A stretch of DNA of 64,000 nt from Flavobacteriaceae bacterium (GTDB lineage: Bacteria; Bacteroidota; Bacteroidia; Flavobacteriales; Flavobacteriaceae), in contig JAITMD010000004.1 in NCBI GenBank assembly GCA_031277535.1, forward strand, positions 1 to 64,000, written 5' to 3'. Both the position numbers and the translations under genes were made by a program. Within the stretch, counting starts at the first letter, position 1; the number at the start of each line of letters is the position of its first letter. Of the stretch, positions 44,894 through 52,335 are shown piece by piece. The notes beneath the pieces were generated by a model. The model saw nothing but the letters and a program-made list of their open reading frames with translations. It had not been told where the DNA came from and did no database searches.

Positions 44894-45394
44894 ATAAATG
44901 TTATAGTTCTCATCATCAAAACAGACAAACACTACCTTTTTTATAGTATTTGAAGTAGGGGTATAGGTCTTTATCGTTTCTATAGCTACTGTTGCAGCTT
45001 GTGATTTAGGAAATTTATATATTCCAGTACTTATATTAGGGAAGGCAATTGTTTCTACATTATTTTGAACCGCTAAATCTAAAGAATTTTCATAGGCTGA
45101 ACGCAATAGTTGAATTTCATTTTTAGCTCCATTATTCCATACCGGACCTACAGTATGGATAACAAACTTTGCAGGTAATTTCCCTGCTTTAGTAATTACG
45201 GCTTCCCCAACATTACATTTTCCTTGTCTATTTCTTATTTTTTGACATTCTTCCAAAATTTCTTTGCCACCTGCTTTGTGTATTGCACCGTCGACTCCAC
45301 TTCCCCCAAGTAGTGAACTATTTGCTGCGTTGACTATTGCATCAACTGGAAACTTTGTGATATCTCCTTTGATAACCTCAATAATAACTTCCAT
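44870..45394 (-). CDS. Macro-domain O-acetyl-ADP-ribose deacetylase
   Basis: 174 residues forming a single macro domain of the MacroD/YmdB type. [20 protein letters not shown] (about 18-37) and ISTGIYKFP are the ADP-ribose binding loops, with Asn and Asp residues at the usual catalytic positions. It hydrolyses O-acetyl-ADP-ribose or removes mono-ADP-ribose from proteins. The gene lies on the minus strand between hairpin repeat R1 and the deleted remains of a GxxExxY gene, so it may have entered as cargo in a rearranged element. The domain call is firm. Confidence 0.92.
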   Translation of the reverse strand: MEVIIEVIKGDITKFPVDAIVNAANSSLLGGSGVDGAIHKAGGKEILEECQKIRNRQGKCNVGEAVITKAGKLPAKFVIHTVGPVWNNGAKNEIQLLRSAYENSLDLAVQNNVETIAFPNISTGIYKFPKSQAATVAIETIKTYTPTSNTIKKVVFVCFDDENYNIYKELLNLI

Positions 45395-45548
45395 ACCTTT
45401 TTTAGGTAAAAGTACATATAAAAATAGTTTTAACTTGTAAGTAATATAGTTGTTGATTAATATACGAGTGTTTAAGCGAGTTTAAAAGTAATTAATTAAA
45501 TTAGTGTATGAGTTAAAGGTTAGATAGTCAAAAATATAGTTCATATGA

Positions 45549-45593
45549 GTATATAATGTTAATCATCCAGATAATTCAGCATATAAAAAATAA
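45549..45593 (+). pseudogene. Last 14 codons of a deleted GxxExxY gene
   Basis: The DNA reads VYNVNHPDNSAYKK and a stop, nearly identical to the C-terminus of the intact gene (VYNLNHPDNSAYKK, ending at 46247). Just before it, 45524-45546 matches the 5' flank of the intact gene (ATAGTCAAAAATA, then AGTTCATAT, at 45815-45835). The gene body between the two flanks is missing: a clean internal deletion of an earlier copy. Confidence 0.8.
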
Positions 45594-45621
45594 GTATCTG
45601 AATTAGTTGCTGGTGTGTAGA

Positions 45622-45814
45622 TGTCTGAATTAGGATTTGTAAGATTAGAGGATTAAAGGATCTGGTTGTATAGTTTGAGATCTTATTAATCATAAAATCC
45701 TTTAATTTTAATTCAGACAAATGAATTATAGAGACCCTATATGATTGCGTAGAATAGACATATTATTGTCTATGTATCTTGTTAATAACAAGTCTCTTAA
45801 TCCTAATTCAGACA
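45622..45814. repeat. GGATT-rich hairpin repeat, copy R2
   Basis: The 98-base hairpin at 45622-45719 (TGTCTGAATTAGGATT start, TAATTCAGACA end) plus a distal arm that ends TAATCCTAATTCAGACA at 45814. The intact GxxExxY gene starts 38 bases later. Confidence 0.9.
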
Positions 45815-45851
45815 ATAGTCAAAAATAGTTCATATAAATAAGGAAGAGGGT

Positions 45852-46247
45852 ATGGATATAAATGATGTAACAAGAAAAATAATAGGCTGTGTAATGAAAG
45901 TGCATAGTACATTGGGAAATGGTTTTCAAGAAGTTATCTATCAACGTGCTTTAGGTATTGAAATGAGAATACAGGGCTTAGCTTTTCAAAGAGAAATGGA
46001 GATGTTTATCTATTACCAGAATATAAATATTGGTACAAGAAGGGTTGACTTCTTTGTAGAAGAGAAGATAATGGTTGAGTTAAAAGCTGTAGTTACTTTG
46101 GAAGAAGTACATTTAGCACAAGCAATGAATTATTGTCGGGCATATAATCTACCTACAGGGTTATTGATAAATTTTGGAGCTAAGAGTTTGGAGTTTAAAA
46201 GAGTCTATAACCTTAATCATCCAGATAATTCAGCATATAAAAAATAA
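45852..46247 (+). CDS. GxxExxY family protein (PD-(D/E)XK nuclease-like)
   Basis: 131 residues. The naming motif is GFQEVIYQRAL (G-x-x-E-x-x-Y) near residue 24. A PD-(D/E)XK-like core follows: RRVDFFVEEKIMVELKA, with Asp, then E-x-K spaced as in the PDDEXK_3 family. The tail contains YNLPTGLLINFGAKSLEFKR. The cytoplasmic function is unknown; a nuclease acting on the flanking repeats or on foreign DNA is possible. The gene is bracketed by hairpin repeats R2 and R3, and a deleted second copy lies upstream, so the gene and repeat appear to move or multiply as a unit. Confidence 0.85.
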   Translation: MDINDVTRKIIGCVMKVHSTLGNGFQEVIYQRALGIEMRIQGLAFQREMEMFIYYQNINIGTRRVDFFVEEKIMVELKAVVTLEEVHLAQAMNYCRAYNLPTGLLINFGAKSLEFKRVYNLNHPDNSAYKK

Positions 46248-46274
46248 GTATCTGAATTAGTGCTGGTGTTTAGA

Positions 46275-46372
46275 TGTCTGAATTAAGATTTGTAAGATTA
46301 GAGGATTAAAGGATCTGGTTGTATGGTTTGAGATCTTATTAATCATAAAATCCTTTAATCCTAATTCAGACA
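46275..46372. repeat. GGATT-rich hairpin repeat, copy R3
   Basis: The same 98-base hairpin (TGTCTGAATTAAGATT to AATCCTAATTCAGACA), 28 bases after the GxxExxY stop. Homology to R1 continues about 20 bases further and then ends, so the distal arm is missing here. Confidence 0.9.
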
Positions 46373-46484
46373 AATGCATCATAGAGAGTATAGTAATACT
46401 ACAACTAAATATCCCCACTAATTGGGATTGTGTTATCGATTACTTTGTTATAATATTGGAATATAATGAATAAGAGAACGAAGT

Positions 46485-47972
46485 ATGAAAAATATAGTAT
46501 TAAGTATGCTTTCTATGATAGTTACAATTACAGGGACTGCGCAAGAAAAGAGTGATAACAAATCTATGGATTCCATGGTTGGAAAGATGGATAATAGTAT
46601 TCCTTTTTTGACTAAGGACAATAAGTATATCTATGTAGATAAAATAACTTTAGCCCCTATAGATGGGCGTAAATATAAGAGAGCGTCTCTATATACTTCT
46701 ACAGGTTATGCTATTGTAGATAGTGAGCAAGAAAAGTCTATCGTGATTGATACTAATGGCAGGGAAGCACTAAGATTTGAAGATAGTAGTATAGAATTAG
46801 AAATTGTGAATGGGCTTACTTTTTATAAGAAGAATAGAGAATATAAGAAAAAAATGCCTTTTTGGAGATGGGAGTGGAATATCTTAGGAGGAGGAATTAA
46901 AAAAGAGCAAACCTACCAGAGTGTAGAGATTGGTGTAGTAGAGACTAAACAAATATTACTTCAAAAAGAGATTCCTCGTTTTGGGGAGAGCTACTATTTA
47001 GATGTAATGAAGGTAGATAAAGACCATGTAATTTGGAATGAGACAATCTACGTAATCAAAAATAAACATTTAAAGAAAAAAGACTCTGATATTATAGCTG
47101 TATTAGAAGGTAACCGCTTTATCAAAGAAGAAAAAGATAGTTTTAGTATCTATAGTTTAAATGAAAAAAAGGCTCTTCAGAAAGGATTACAAGGTTGTAC
47201 ACCTTTGCCTATATTATTTAATGGGGAGATTATTACTTTACCTGTTGAAATAAATATGCAGCGTTATAAAATAGGATTGCCTAAAGTATTGATAAATAAT
47301 GATACAAAAGCGATATATGCTTTTCCAAAATATGATAAAGTATTTCCTAAAGAGATAAAGAAGGCTACTGCTACTCAGATTGATTTTATCAAAAAAACTT
47401 CGTTGGTTTATTCTATAACCAATACCCCGTATTTTTTATTAGGTGTCTTTAACTACGACCAGGATGTTTGGGCGTACTCTTGGTTATATATTGATATAGA
47501 AGGCAATGTGTTGGATACTTTAAATATAGATAATTTTAAGGTTGAAGATCAATTTGGTTATATGGTTTGGCCTAATAAAGAGATGATTTTACCTAATCAG
47601 TTTATCAATGATGATTGGAAGGTAGGCAAGATGATGTACTATGGAGGAAGTAAGGAATTGTACAAGGTGACAGTAAATACTAAGGAAAAAAAAGGTGTTT
47701 ATGGGATGTGGAATAGCAAAAATCAACAATGGGATATACAACCTGAATATTATAGCATTCGTATATTAGATAAAGAACGAGATATTTTTGCTTTACAGCA
47801 AAGTGAGGATAGTTTATATATCCTTTATGATAATCAAAAGAAGCAAGAAATAGGAGTGAGACCGTATAGTTATATTAATTCTGAAGGGATGGTACAAGTG
47901 CGTACTGAAGATGGGGATTTGCTGAGTTATTATATCGATATTTATACAGGAAAAGAGTATAAGGAAGATTAA
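46485..47972 (+). CDS. Exported WG-like beta-repeat protein, unknown function
   Basis: 495 residues. A short signal peptide ends ITGTAQ. The rest is a series of beta segments of the type found in WG-repeat proteins (KYIYVDKITLAPIDGRKYKR, then KGVYGMWNSKNQQWDIQPEY, then GMVQVRTEDGDLLSYYID), though most units are too divergent to count. A central Trp-rich stretch reads MPFWRWEWN. There is no enzyme motif. It opens a run of plus-strand genes that ends at 52282 and includes SUKH and DUF4303 proteins, so an immunity or toxin-binding role is possible. The signal peptide argues for the periplasm or surface. Confidence 0.6.
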   Translation: MKNIVLSMLSMIVTITGTAQEKSDNKSMDSMVGKMDNSIPFLTKDNKYIYVDKITLAPIDGRKYKRASLYTSTGYAIVDSEQEKSIVIDTNGREALRFEDSSIELEIVNGLTFYKKNREYKKKMPFWRWEWNILGGGIKKEQTYQSVEIGVVETKQILLQKEIPRFGESYYLDVMKVDKDHVIWNETIYVIKNKHLKKKDSDIIAVLEGNRFIKEEKDSFSIYSLNEKKALQKGLQGCTPLPILFNGEIITLPVEINMQRYKIGLPKVLINNDTKAIYAFPKYDKVFPKEIKKATATQIDFIKKTSLVYSITNTPYFLLGVFNYDQDVWAYSWLYIDIEGNVLDTLNIDNFKVEDQFGYMVWPNKEMILPNQFINDDWKVGKMMYYGGSKELYKVTVNTKEKKGVYGMWNSKNQQWDIQPEYYSIRILDKERDIFALQQSEDSLYILYDNQKKQEIGVRPYSYINSEGMVQVRTEDGDLLSYYIDIYTGKEYKED

Positions 47973-48001
47973 ATATTTGTCACAGAGCAATACTTTCAAT
48001 T

Positions 48002-48033
48002 GGTTAGGGATACTAACCCGTTGAAATAAATTA
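48002..48033. repeat. Small hairpin repeat upstream of the SUKH gene
   Basis: GGTTAG and CTAACC pair around 5 bases, followed by a TGAAATAAAT tail. A second, better copy lies at 48704-48738, after the SUKH gene. Confidence 0.6.
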
Positions 48034-48037
48034 TAGA

Positions 48038-48045
48038 TAAGTTTG
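48038..48045 (+). promoter_or_regulatory. Candidate -7 element of the SUKH gene
   Basis: TAAGTTTG fits TAnnTTTG and lies 12 bases before the ATG at 48057. TTG at 48021 is 14 bases upstream, shorter than the usual gap. Confidence 0.45.
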
Positions 48046-48056
48046 TAAAGAAAACA

Positions 48057-48542
48057 ATGAACATCAAGATAATAGATATAACAAACATAGAGAATGCGTT
48101 AGCAACTGTAGAAAAAAGTCAACACAATTTTCCTAAAGCATTAGATTTTCCCTTTCCTGATTTATATAGAAAGTGGGTTACTCAGATAAAGACGGTTGAG
48201 ATCACAGCTGATTTTATTTTATTTAATGCAGTAGCAGCTGTGAATGAGAACAAAGATTTTGACTTTAAAGAATATTGGATATTTGCAGGAACAGGACAAG
48301 GAGATTGCTGGTTGTTAGATAAGTATGGAATGGTGCTGTTCTATTGTCACGATACAGAAGAATGTTTACCTATGCACATTTCTTTTGAACAGAGCTTACA
48401 AATGGCTTTCTTATTGCGTCAGTTAGAAGAATATCTGGATCAAGAAGAAGAAATAACTCCAACAATTAAAGCGACAATAGAACAGTGCTTAAATGAGTTA
48501 CACCCTGACTTGAGTAGTAACTATCCTTTTTTATTTATGTAA
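48057..48542 (+). CDS. SUKH (SMI1/KNR4) family immunity-type protein
   Basis: 161 residues with no signal peptide. The SUKH core is recognisable: LDFPFPDLYRKWVTQI, then EYWIFAGTGQGDCWLLDKYG, then VLFYCHDTEE, the typical WxFAxxGxGDxWxLD and FYxHD pattern. SUKH proteins are common immunity proteins that bind and block polymorphic nuclease toxins in the cytoplasm. No toxin gene is adjacent. The gene sits between two copies of a small hairpin repeat, as if carried in as a cassette, and is followed by a terminator. The fold call is good; the partner is unknown. Confidence 0.75.
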   Translation: MNIKIIDITNIENALATVEKSQHNFPKALDFPFPDLYRKWVTQIKTVEITADFILFNAVAAVNENKDFDFKEYWIFAGTGQGDCWLLDKYGMVLFYCHDTEECLPMHISFEQSLQMAFLLRQLEEYLDQEEEITPTIKATIEQCLNELHPDLSSNYPFLFM

Positions 48543-48614
48543 TAATTTAAAGTATTTAGTCTTTAGTTGAGAATCTATTACTTATTTTTGGATTTATGAA
48601 TAATAGTGAAGTTT

Positions 48615-48705
48615 ATGGATAAGATTTCAATATGCTGATGATTATGCTACAGCATGTAACTATTGGAAGTATTTTAAAAATAGATTAAAGAAAAAAAACA
48701 ATTAG
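48615..48705 (+). pseudogene. Possible remnant of a BRO-N/antirepressor-like gene
   Basis: One frame gives WIRFQYADDYATACN. After one extra base the next frame gives YWKYFKNRLKKKNN and a stop. The second part resembles the NYWKxLKNRLKKEGN segment of BRO-N phage antirepressor-like proteins. There are no other parts and the frame is broken, so this is at best a relic. The rest of the spacer 48543-48884 holds the hairpin repeat and terminator listed separately. Confidence 0.35.
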
Positions 48706-48738
48706 TAGGTTAGTGGTACTAACCTACTGAAATTAATA
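48704..48738. repeat. Small hairpin repeat downstream of the SUKH gene
   Basis: AGTAGGTTAGT and ACTAACCTACT form a perfect 11-bp stem around GGT, followed by TGAAATTAATA. About 25 of 31 bases match the copy at 48002. Confidence 0.7.
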
Positions 48739-48773
48739 ACTCCAGTAGGAAAAAATGCTTGACAGTATATAAG

Positions 48774-48808
48774 ACCTTTTTATTCACAGTAAATAAAAAG
48801 GTTTTATT
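48774..48808 (+). terminator. Hairpin terminator after the SUKH region
   Basis: ACCTTTTTATT / AATAAAAAGGT (11 bp) with a 7-base loop, then TTTATTATTTAG. It precedes the next gene by about 75 bases. Confidence 0.7.
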
Positions 48809-48884
48809 ATTTAGTTTTTATAAGAGAAAAGTATTTTAATTTAAAGATTATTAGCAATTAAGCTATAATCATACTTTATTAATT

Positions 48885-49616
48885 ATGAATAAAAAGTATT
48901 TAGATTTAATTTATAGAGAGGCGGAATTTATTAAATCAAAGGATAAAAAATTTGAATTCCATCATTTAGTAAAAGCTATTTCAAAACTTGATAATGTAAA
49001 CTTAAAAGAAGCTATAGAGGAACCTGACTTTATATTAGATTTTAAAGGAATAAGTATTGGTATTGAAATTATAACATTAGTGAATTTTAAAAAAAGAGAG
49101 CGTTCTGGATTTATACAAAATGTACTTGATAAAATCTCTTATGATATTGCTCATAAGTATTCAACGCAGTATCTTCTAACTATTTATTTTTATGATGATA
49201 TTAAATTTGATAAAACTCAAATGTTTGAAGAATGTAAAAAAGTTATTGAATATTATCTTGAAAACAATGAGGTCTTAGCAAATGATTTTATTGAAAACAT
49301 ACTTAATTGTGGTAGAAAAAGAGATATGAAGTTATTATATAACCCAGGAGGTTTTCTTGTTCCACAATTGACTGAAGATATTTTGAACAGTTTTGTCGAT
49401 AAAAAAAATCAAAAGATAAAAAAATATAAGGAAAATTTAAATGGAAATGATTGCTGGCTTCTTTTAGTTACTAGTACTAATGAGTATCAATATGATCTAT
49501 ACGATAGTTTTCCTCCAAGATTGACTATTAAACATGATTTTGACAAAGTATTATTATTACATGATTTCAATAATTTATTATTTGAGTGGAATAAAAACAA
49601 ATGGAAATTAATATAG
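48885..49616 (+). CDS. Putative PD-(D/E)XK-fold protein
   Basis: 243 residues, no signal peptide, Lys- and Asn-rich. The segment EEPDFILDFKGISIGIEI (about 45-62) has the PD...(D)...GIE order of PD-(D/E)XK nuclease folds. The Lys that normally follows the Glu is Ile, so activity is doubtful. Later parts are alpha/beta with SYDIAHKYSTQYLLTIYFYD and a C-terminal VLLLHDFNNLLFEW strand-helix. I do not recognise a named family. Lying in the immunity-like run, it may be an immunity protein or a cargo nuclease-like gene. It is much richer in AT than its neighbours downstream, suggesting separate origin. Confidence 0.5.
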   Translation: MNKKYLDLIYREAEFIKSKDKKFEFHHLVKAISKLDNVNLKEAIEEPDFILDFKGISIGIEIITLVNFKKRERSGFIQNVLDKISYDIAHKYSTQYLLTIYFYDDIKFDKTQMFEECKKVIEYYLENNEVLANDFIENILNCGRKRDMKLLYNPGGFLVPQLTEDILNSFVDKKNQKIKKYKENLNGNDCWLLLVTSTNEYQYDLYDSFPPRLTIKHDFDKVLLLHDFNNLLFEWNKNKWKLI

Positions 49617-49703
49617 AAATCTTTGTAAATATTTAAAATAAGTAGAGTAAAACCACTGTAATTAGGGATGTTTACTCTTGATTTCTTGTACTACTTTAGA
49701 AAA

Positions 49704-50219
49704 ATGAAATACCTTATGATTTTAGCGTCTATATTTACTTTATTTGGTTGTAAAACAAAGGCTCAAACGTTACAAATAGCAACGATATATACTGAGCCTA
49801 AACAAGTGACAAGGGAAGTGCCTGAAACAGGTAAACAGCATACTTACACCACTTTTCAGGAAGTTACTGAGAGGTTAGTACCTGCTGTTTCTTTAGTATC
49901 AAAAGAGGATAAAGTCTTGCGATTCCGCATACAAGGGAATATCAGTTCAAGAGGAAGTCAAATCAGAAAAGTATCTAAGATACGCTTTGAACAAGGAGAG
50001 CAATTTGGGAATAGTATTATACTGAAGTATTATGTAGTCGTTAGACATATACCAGGTAAAGAGGGAGCTACTATAGCAGGCTATAATTATACTAAAGAAG
50101 AGAAGTATAAGATACCTGCTCATGTGAAGGTGATAAATATAGAAGTATATGAGGAGCATCCTAATCAAGAGCCTAAGTTAATAGCAAAACAAAAGTTTGA
50201 CTTCTTTGCTAAAATGTAA
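49704..50219 (+). CDS. Small lipoprotein, unknown function
   Basis: The chosen start at 49704 gives 171 residues beginning MKYLMILASIFTLFGCKTKAQ, a lipoprotein signal with lipobox LFGC. The frame opens at 49668, but the extra residues would disrupt it. The mature protein is a single beta-rich domain (TYTTFQEVTERLVPAVSLVS, then SIILKYYVVVRHIPGKEGAT) with no known motif. It is followed at once by two more small genes with tight spacing, so these form an operon within the immunity-like run. It is probably outer-membrane or inner-membrane attached; partner unknown. Confidence 0.6.
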   Translation: MKYLMILASIFTLFGCKTKAQTLQIATIYTEPKQVTREVPETGKQHTYTTFQEVTERLVPAVSLVSKEDKVLRFRIQGNISSRGSQIRKVSKIRFEQGEQFGNSIILKYYVVVRHIPGKEGATIAGYNYTKEEKYKIPAHVKVINIEVYEEHPNQEPKLIAKQKFDFFAKM

Positions 50220-50223
50220 AAAC

Positions 50224-50610
50224 ATGAATAAAGAATTAGTAAATCCACCTATAGAAGATAGAGAGCGTGAATTATGGATGCAACATGGTGCAGGATATCT
50301 TATTTTTGAAAATATTAGAAAATACGCTATTAGTCAAGTCCCTTCAGGAGTAGAGAAATCAATAAGACAAGCTCATTTAGAAGCAATTGATCATACGATT
50401 TACGGACTGATGATGCAAATGGATGGAGTGTTCAATGGTTTAGAGAATGAAGAATATAGTTTAGAGTTACAGACTAATATCGTGCTTTCTCAGCATAATC
50501 AAGTGATTCAAACACTCAATACTTTGGATGGAGATGGAATGTGTATGGCTTTTCACGATTGGAAAGATGAGGATTTTGGAGATACACCTCTTGTAAAAAA
50601 CAATAAATGA
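50224..50610 (+). CDS. Hypothetical small acidic helical protein
   Basis: The chosen start at 50224 gives 128 residues (MNKELVNPPIEDRERELWM). The earlier start at 50197 lies inside the upstream gene. It is acidic and mostly helical, with a Met-rich centre (DHTIYGLMMQMDGVFNGLEN) and an end of DWKDEDFGDTPLV. No family is recognised. Its stop overlaps the start of the DUF4303 gene by 4 bases (ATGA), so the two are translationally coupled. Small acidic cytoplasmic proteins in such clusters are often immunity proteins, which is an inference from context only. Confidence 0.6.
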   Translation: MNKELVNPPIEDRERELWMQHGAGYLIFENIRKYAISQVPSGVEKSIRQAHLEAIDHTIYGLMMQMDGVFNGLENEEYSLELQTNIVLSQHNQVIQTLNTLDGDGMCMAFHDWKDEDFGDTPLVKNNK

Positions 50611-51188
50611 ATATAGATTTTAACGCATTAGCGATTGATATAGAGTTGGCTACACGTAAAGCATTTCAAGAGATGGTAGCTAATCACGGTAGTGAGGAGA
50701 TATACGGATTTGCTTTATACAGTGATGAAGGGGCAATGACCGTTTGTCCTTCTACAAATACTCAAACATACTTAGAGACCAAACCTAAGCAAGATTATGT
50801 CTATTATAAATATGAACCTGCAGAGTGGAACTATGAAGGAGATGGAGCAGACGAAGACTTCTCAGCTATCTGTAATACGCTTTACAATACCCTTGAAGGT
50901 GATTTTTGGTCAGAGGATGAAATAGAAGACTTAGATGATGAGGATGAAATAGAAGACGAAGAGTTTGAAGTTTTTCAACAAACACTATATCAGACTTGCA
51001 TTGCTGTATTGATCAAATTAAAAGAAGAAGAGTTCTTTAAAAAGTTGGTAGGAAGAGATATTTTTTTGATGTTCTCTGTTACTGATTATGAATATGATCG
51101 AGAAGAATTGAAAGAGATGATTATTACCTTAAATGATAACTCTTATCGCCAAGAGTATTTGGATTGGATGAAAACTTGGCGTAAATAA
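50607..51188 (+). CDS. DUF4303 domain protein, immunity-like
   Basis: 193 residues, very acidic in the middle (EDEIEDLDDEDEIEDEEFEV). The N-terminus fits DUF4303: ALAIDIELATRKAFQEMVAN, then IYGFALYSDEGAMTVCPSTN, then EPAEWNYEGD. DUF4303 proteins occur widely in polymorphic-toxin immunity clusters. The acidic loop would suit binding to a basic nuclease toxin. The ATG overlaps the preceding stop. The family call is fairly confident; the toxin is not in this window. Confidence 0.75.
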   Translation: MNIDFNALAIDIELATRKAFQEMVANHGSEEIYGFALYSDEGAMTVCPSTNTQTYLETKPKQDYVYYKYEPAEWNYEGDGADEDFSAICNTLYNTLEGDFWSEDEIEDLDDEDEIEDEEFEVFQQTLYQTCIAVLIKLKEEEFFKKLVGRDIFLMFSVTDYEYDREELKEMIITLNDNSYRQEYLDWMKTWRK

Positions 51189-51208
51189 GAGACTTGATAA
51201 CAGATAAA

Positions 51209-51970
51209 ATGAGTGATTTAATAAAACTATTTCCAGCATACGAAAGTGTATTCTACGATGATATCGAAAACCATAAGAAGTATTTCTTACCTATATGTTC
51301 TTTTAATCTAAAGCTGATAGACCCTACTAAAGACCAGTGGTTACATATAGTATCTGTCAAAGAGATTTTTGATGGTTGTGTAGGAGAGGATACACCAGCT
51401 TACCACACGGCCTTTACTAAAGCAGATATGTTTGGATTTGACATAATAGAGGGTAAGTATAAGTTTGATGCAGATTGGAATTTCTTTTCTGTAGATACAG
51501 TGATCACAGCGGATGACTATCAGAATAAGTACTCAGAGTTAGAGATAGAATACAATAAGAATGAAGCTATCTATCAGCTCAAAAAAGCGTATTATCAGAA
51601 ACATGGCAAGTTATGTGATAAGGATTATGACCGACCAGGTCTGCATGTAGATGGTATTCGAAGTTTAGAACGCATGCGTCAACTCACAGTTGAAGACATG
51701 GAAAAAGGCAAACACTCAGACTATTTAGTAGAGCGATTAGAGCAAAAGATTTACGGTCTTTTTGAGGAGTTAAATACAGCTGGTTTACCTTTAGAAGATT
51801 GTAAGTTCGGAGGAGAAAACTTGATGAATAAGCCTTATCACAATGATGTGTTGTTTCTAAATATTGCTACAATAGAAGGATATGATTTTCAACAAAGTGC
51901 AGCAGATCAACTCTTTCTTTTTTACAACGAAGAGATTAGCAAAGCTGTGATATGCTTGGAATACACGTAA
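51209..51970 (+). CDS. Hypothetical protein of the immunity-like run
   Basis: The chosen ATG at 51209 gives 253 residues (MSDLIKLFPAYESVFYDDIE). A TTG at 51194 in frame is less likely. It is acidic, with many aromatic residues. Features are HIVSVKEIFDGCVGEDTPAY, a helical middle with KSxLxRMRQLTVEDMEKGK-like character, and an end rich in beta strands (DVLFLNIATIEGYDFQ). No family is recognised. It starts 20 bases after the DUF4303 stop, in the same direction, and probably belongs to the same operon. An immunity role is possible from context. Confidence 0.55.
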   Translation: MSDLIKLFPAYESVFYDDIENHKKYFLPICSFNLKLIDPTKDQWLHIVSVKEIFDGCVGEDTPAYHTAFTKADMFGFDIIEGKYKFDADWNFFSVDTVITADDYQNKYSELEIEYNKNEAIYQLKKAYYQKHGKLCDKDYDRPGLHVDGIRSLERMRQLTVEDMEKGKHSDYLVERLEQKIYGLFEELNTAGLPLEDCKFGGENLMNKPYHNDVLFLNIATIEGYDFQQSAADQLFLFYNEEISKAVICLEYT

Positions 51971-52006
51971 AACTATTAAACTAAAACTTTAAGCAATAGT
52001 AAGATT

Positions 52007-52282
52007 ATGGAAGAGACTAAAGTAAACTGTTCTATTCATGGAGAGCAAGAGTTTGGACTACTATGTACACATTTGGCTCATAGTTTATTAGATAGAGTTT
52101 CTATAGGATTTTATGAATACGATGCAGGTGATACAGGGAGACCTGATGCCTGGTGTGATACTTGTGAAGCTCGATGGGAACTTACTACAACAGAAGAGGA
52201 ACGGGAGCAATGGTTTTTAGACTGTGATCATAAACTGGTTTGTGTGAACTGTTGGGACGAAGCCAAAGCATTAAATAAATAA
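52007..52282 (+). CDS. Small cysteine-rich, probably zinc-binding protein
   Basis: 91 residues, acidic, with a CxxC pair in WCDTCEARWEL (about 49-54), a second CVNC pair near 79-82 and further Cys/His in NCSIHGEQEFGLLCTH and DCDHKL. The spacing suggests one or two zinc ribbons. There is no signal peptide, so it is cytoplasmic. It is the last gene of the co-directional run and precedes the kinase/regulator pair. I do not know the family. A DNA-, RNA- or protein-binding role would fit zinc ribbons in general, but nothing in the context decides. Confidence 0.6.
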   Translation: MEETKVNCSIHGEQEFGLLCTHLAHSLLDRVSIGFYEYDAGDTGRPDAWCDTCEARWELTTTEEEREQWFLDCDHKLVCVNCWDEAKALNK

Positions 52283-52335
52283 CCTAATTACTTTATATTT
52301 GCTATCTATTTGAAGGTGGCTTAACGCAAACAATT

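Noticed and set aside
43600..46400. Classical insertion sequence around the GGATT hairpins
   Set aside because: No transposase gene and no clear target-site duplication; the GxxExxY protein is not a known transposase, so I list it as a repeat-associated gene instead.
12916..48045. Full -33/-7 promoters for every gene
   Set aside because: Several TAnnTTTG boxes are convincing by position, but matching TTG boxes at the usual distance were missing, so only the -7 elements are reported.
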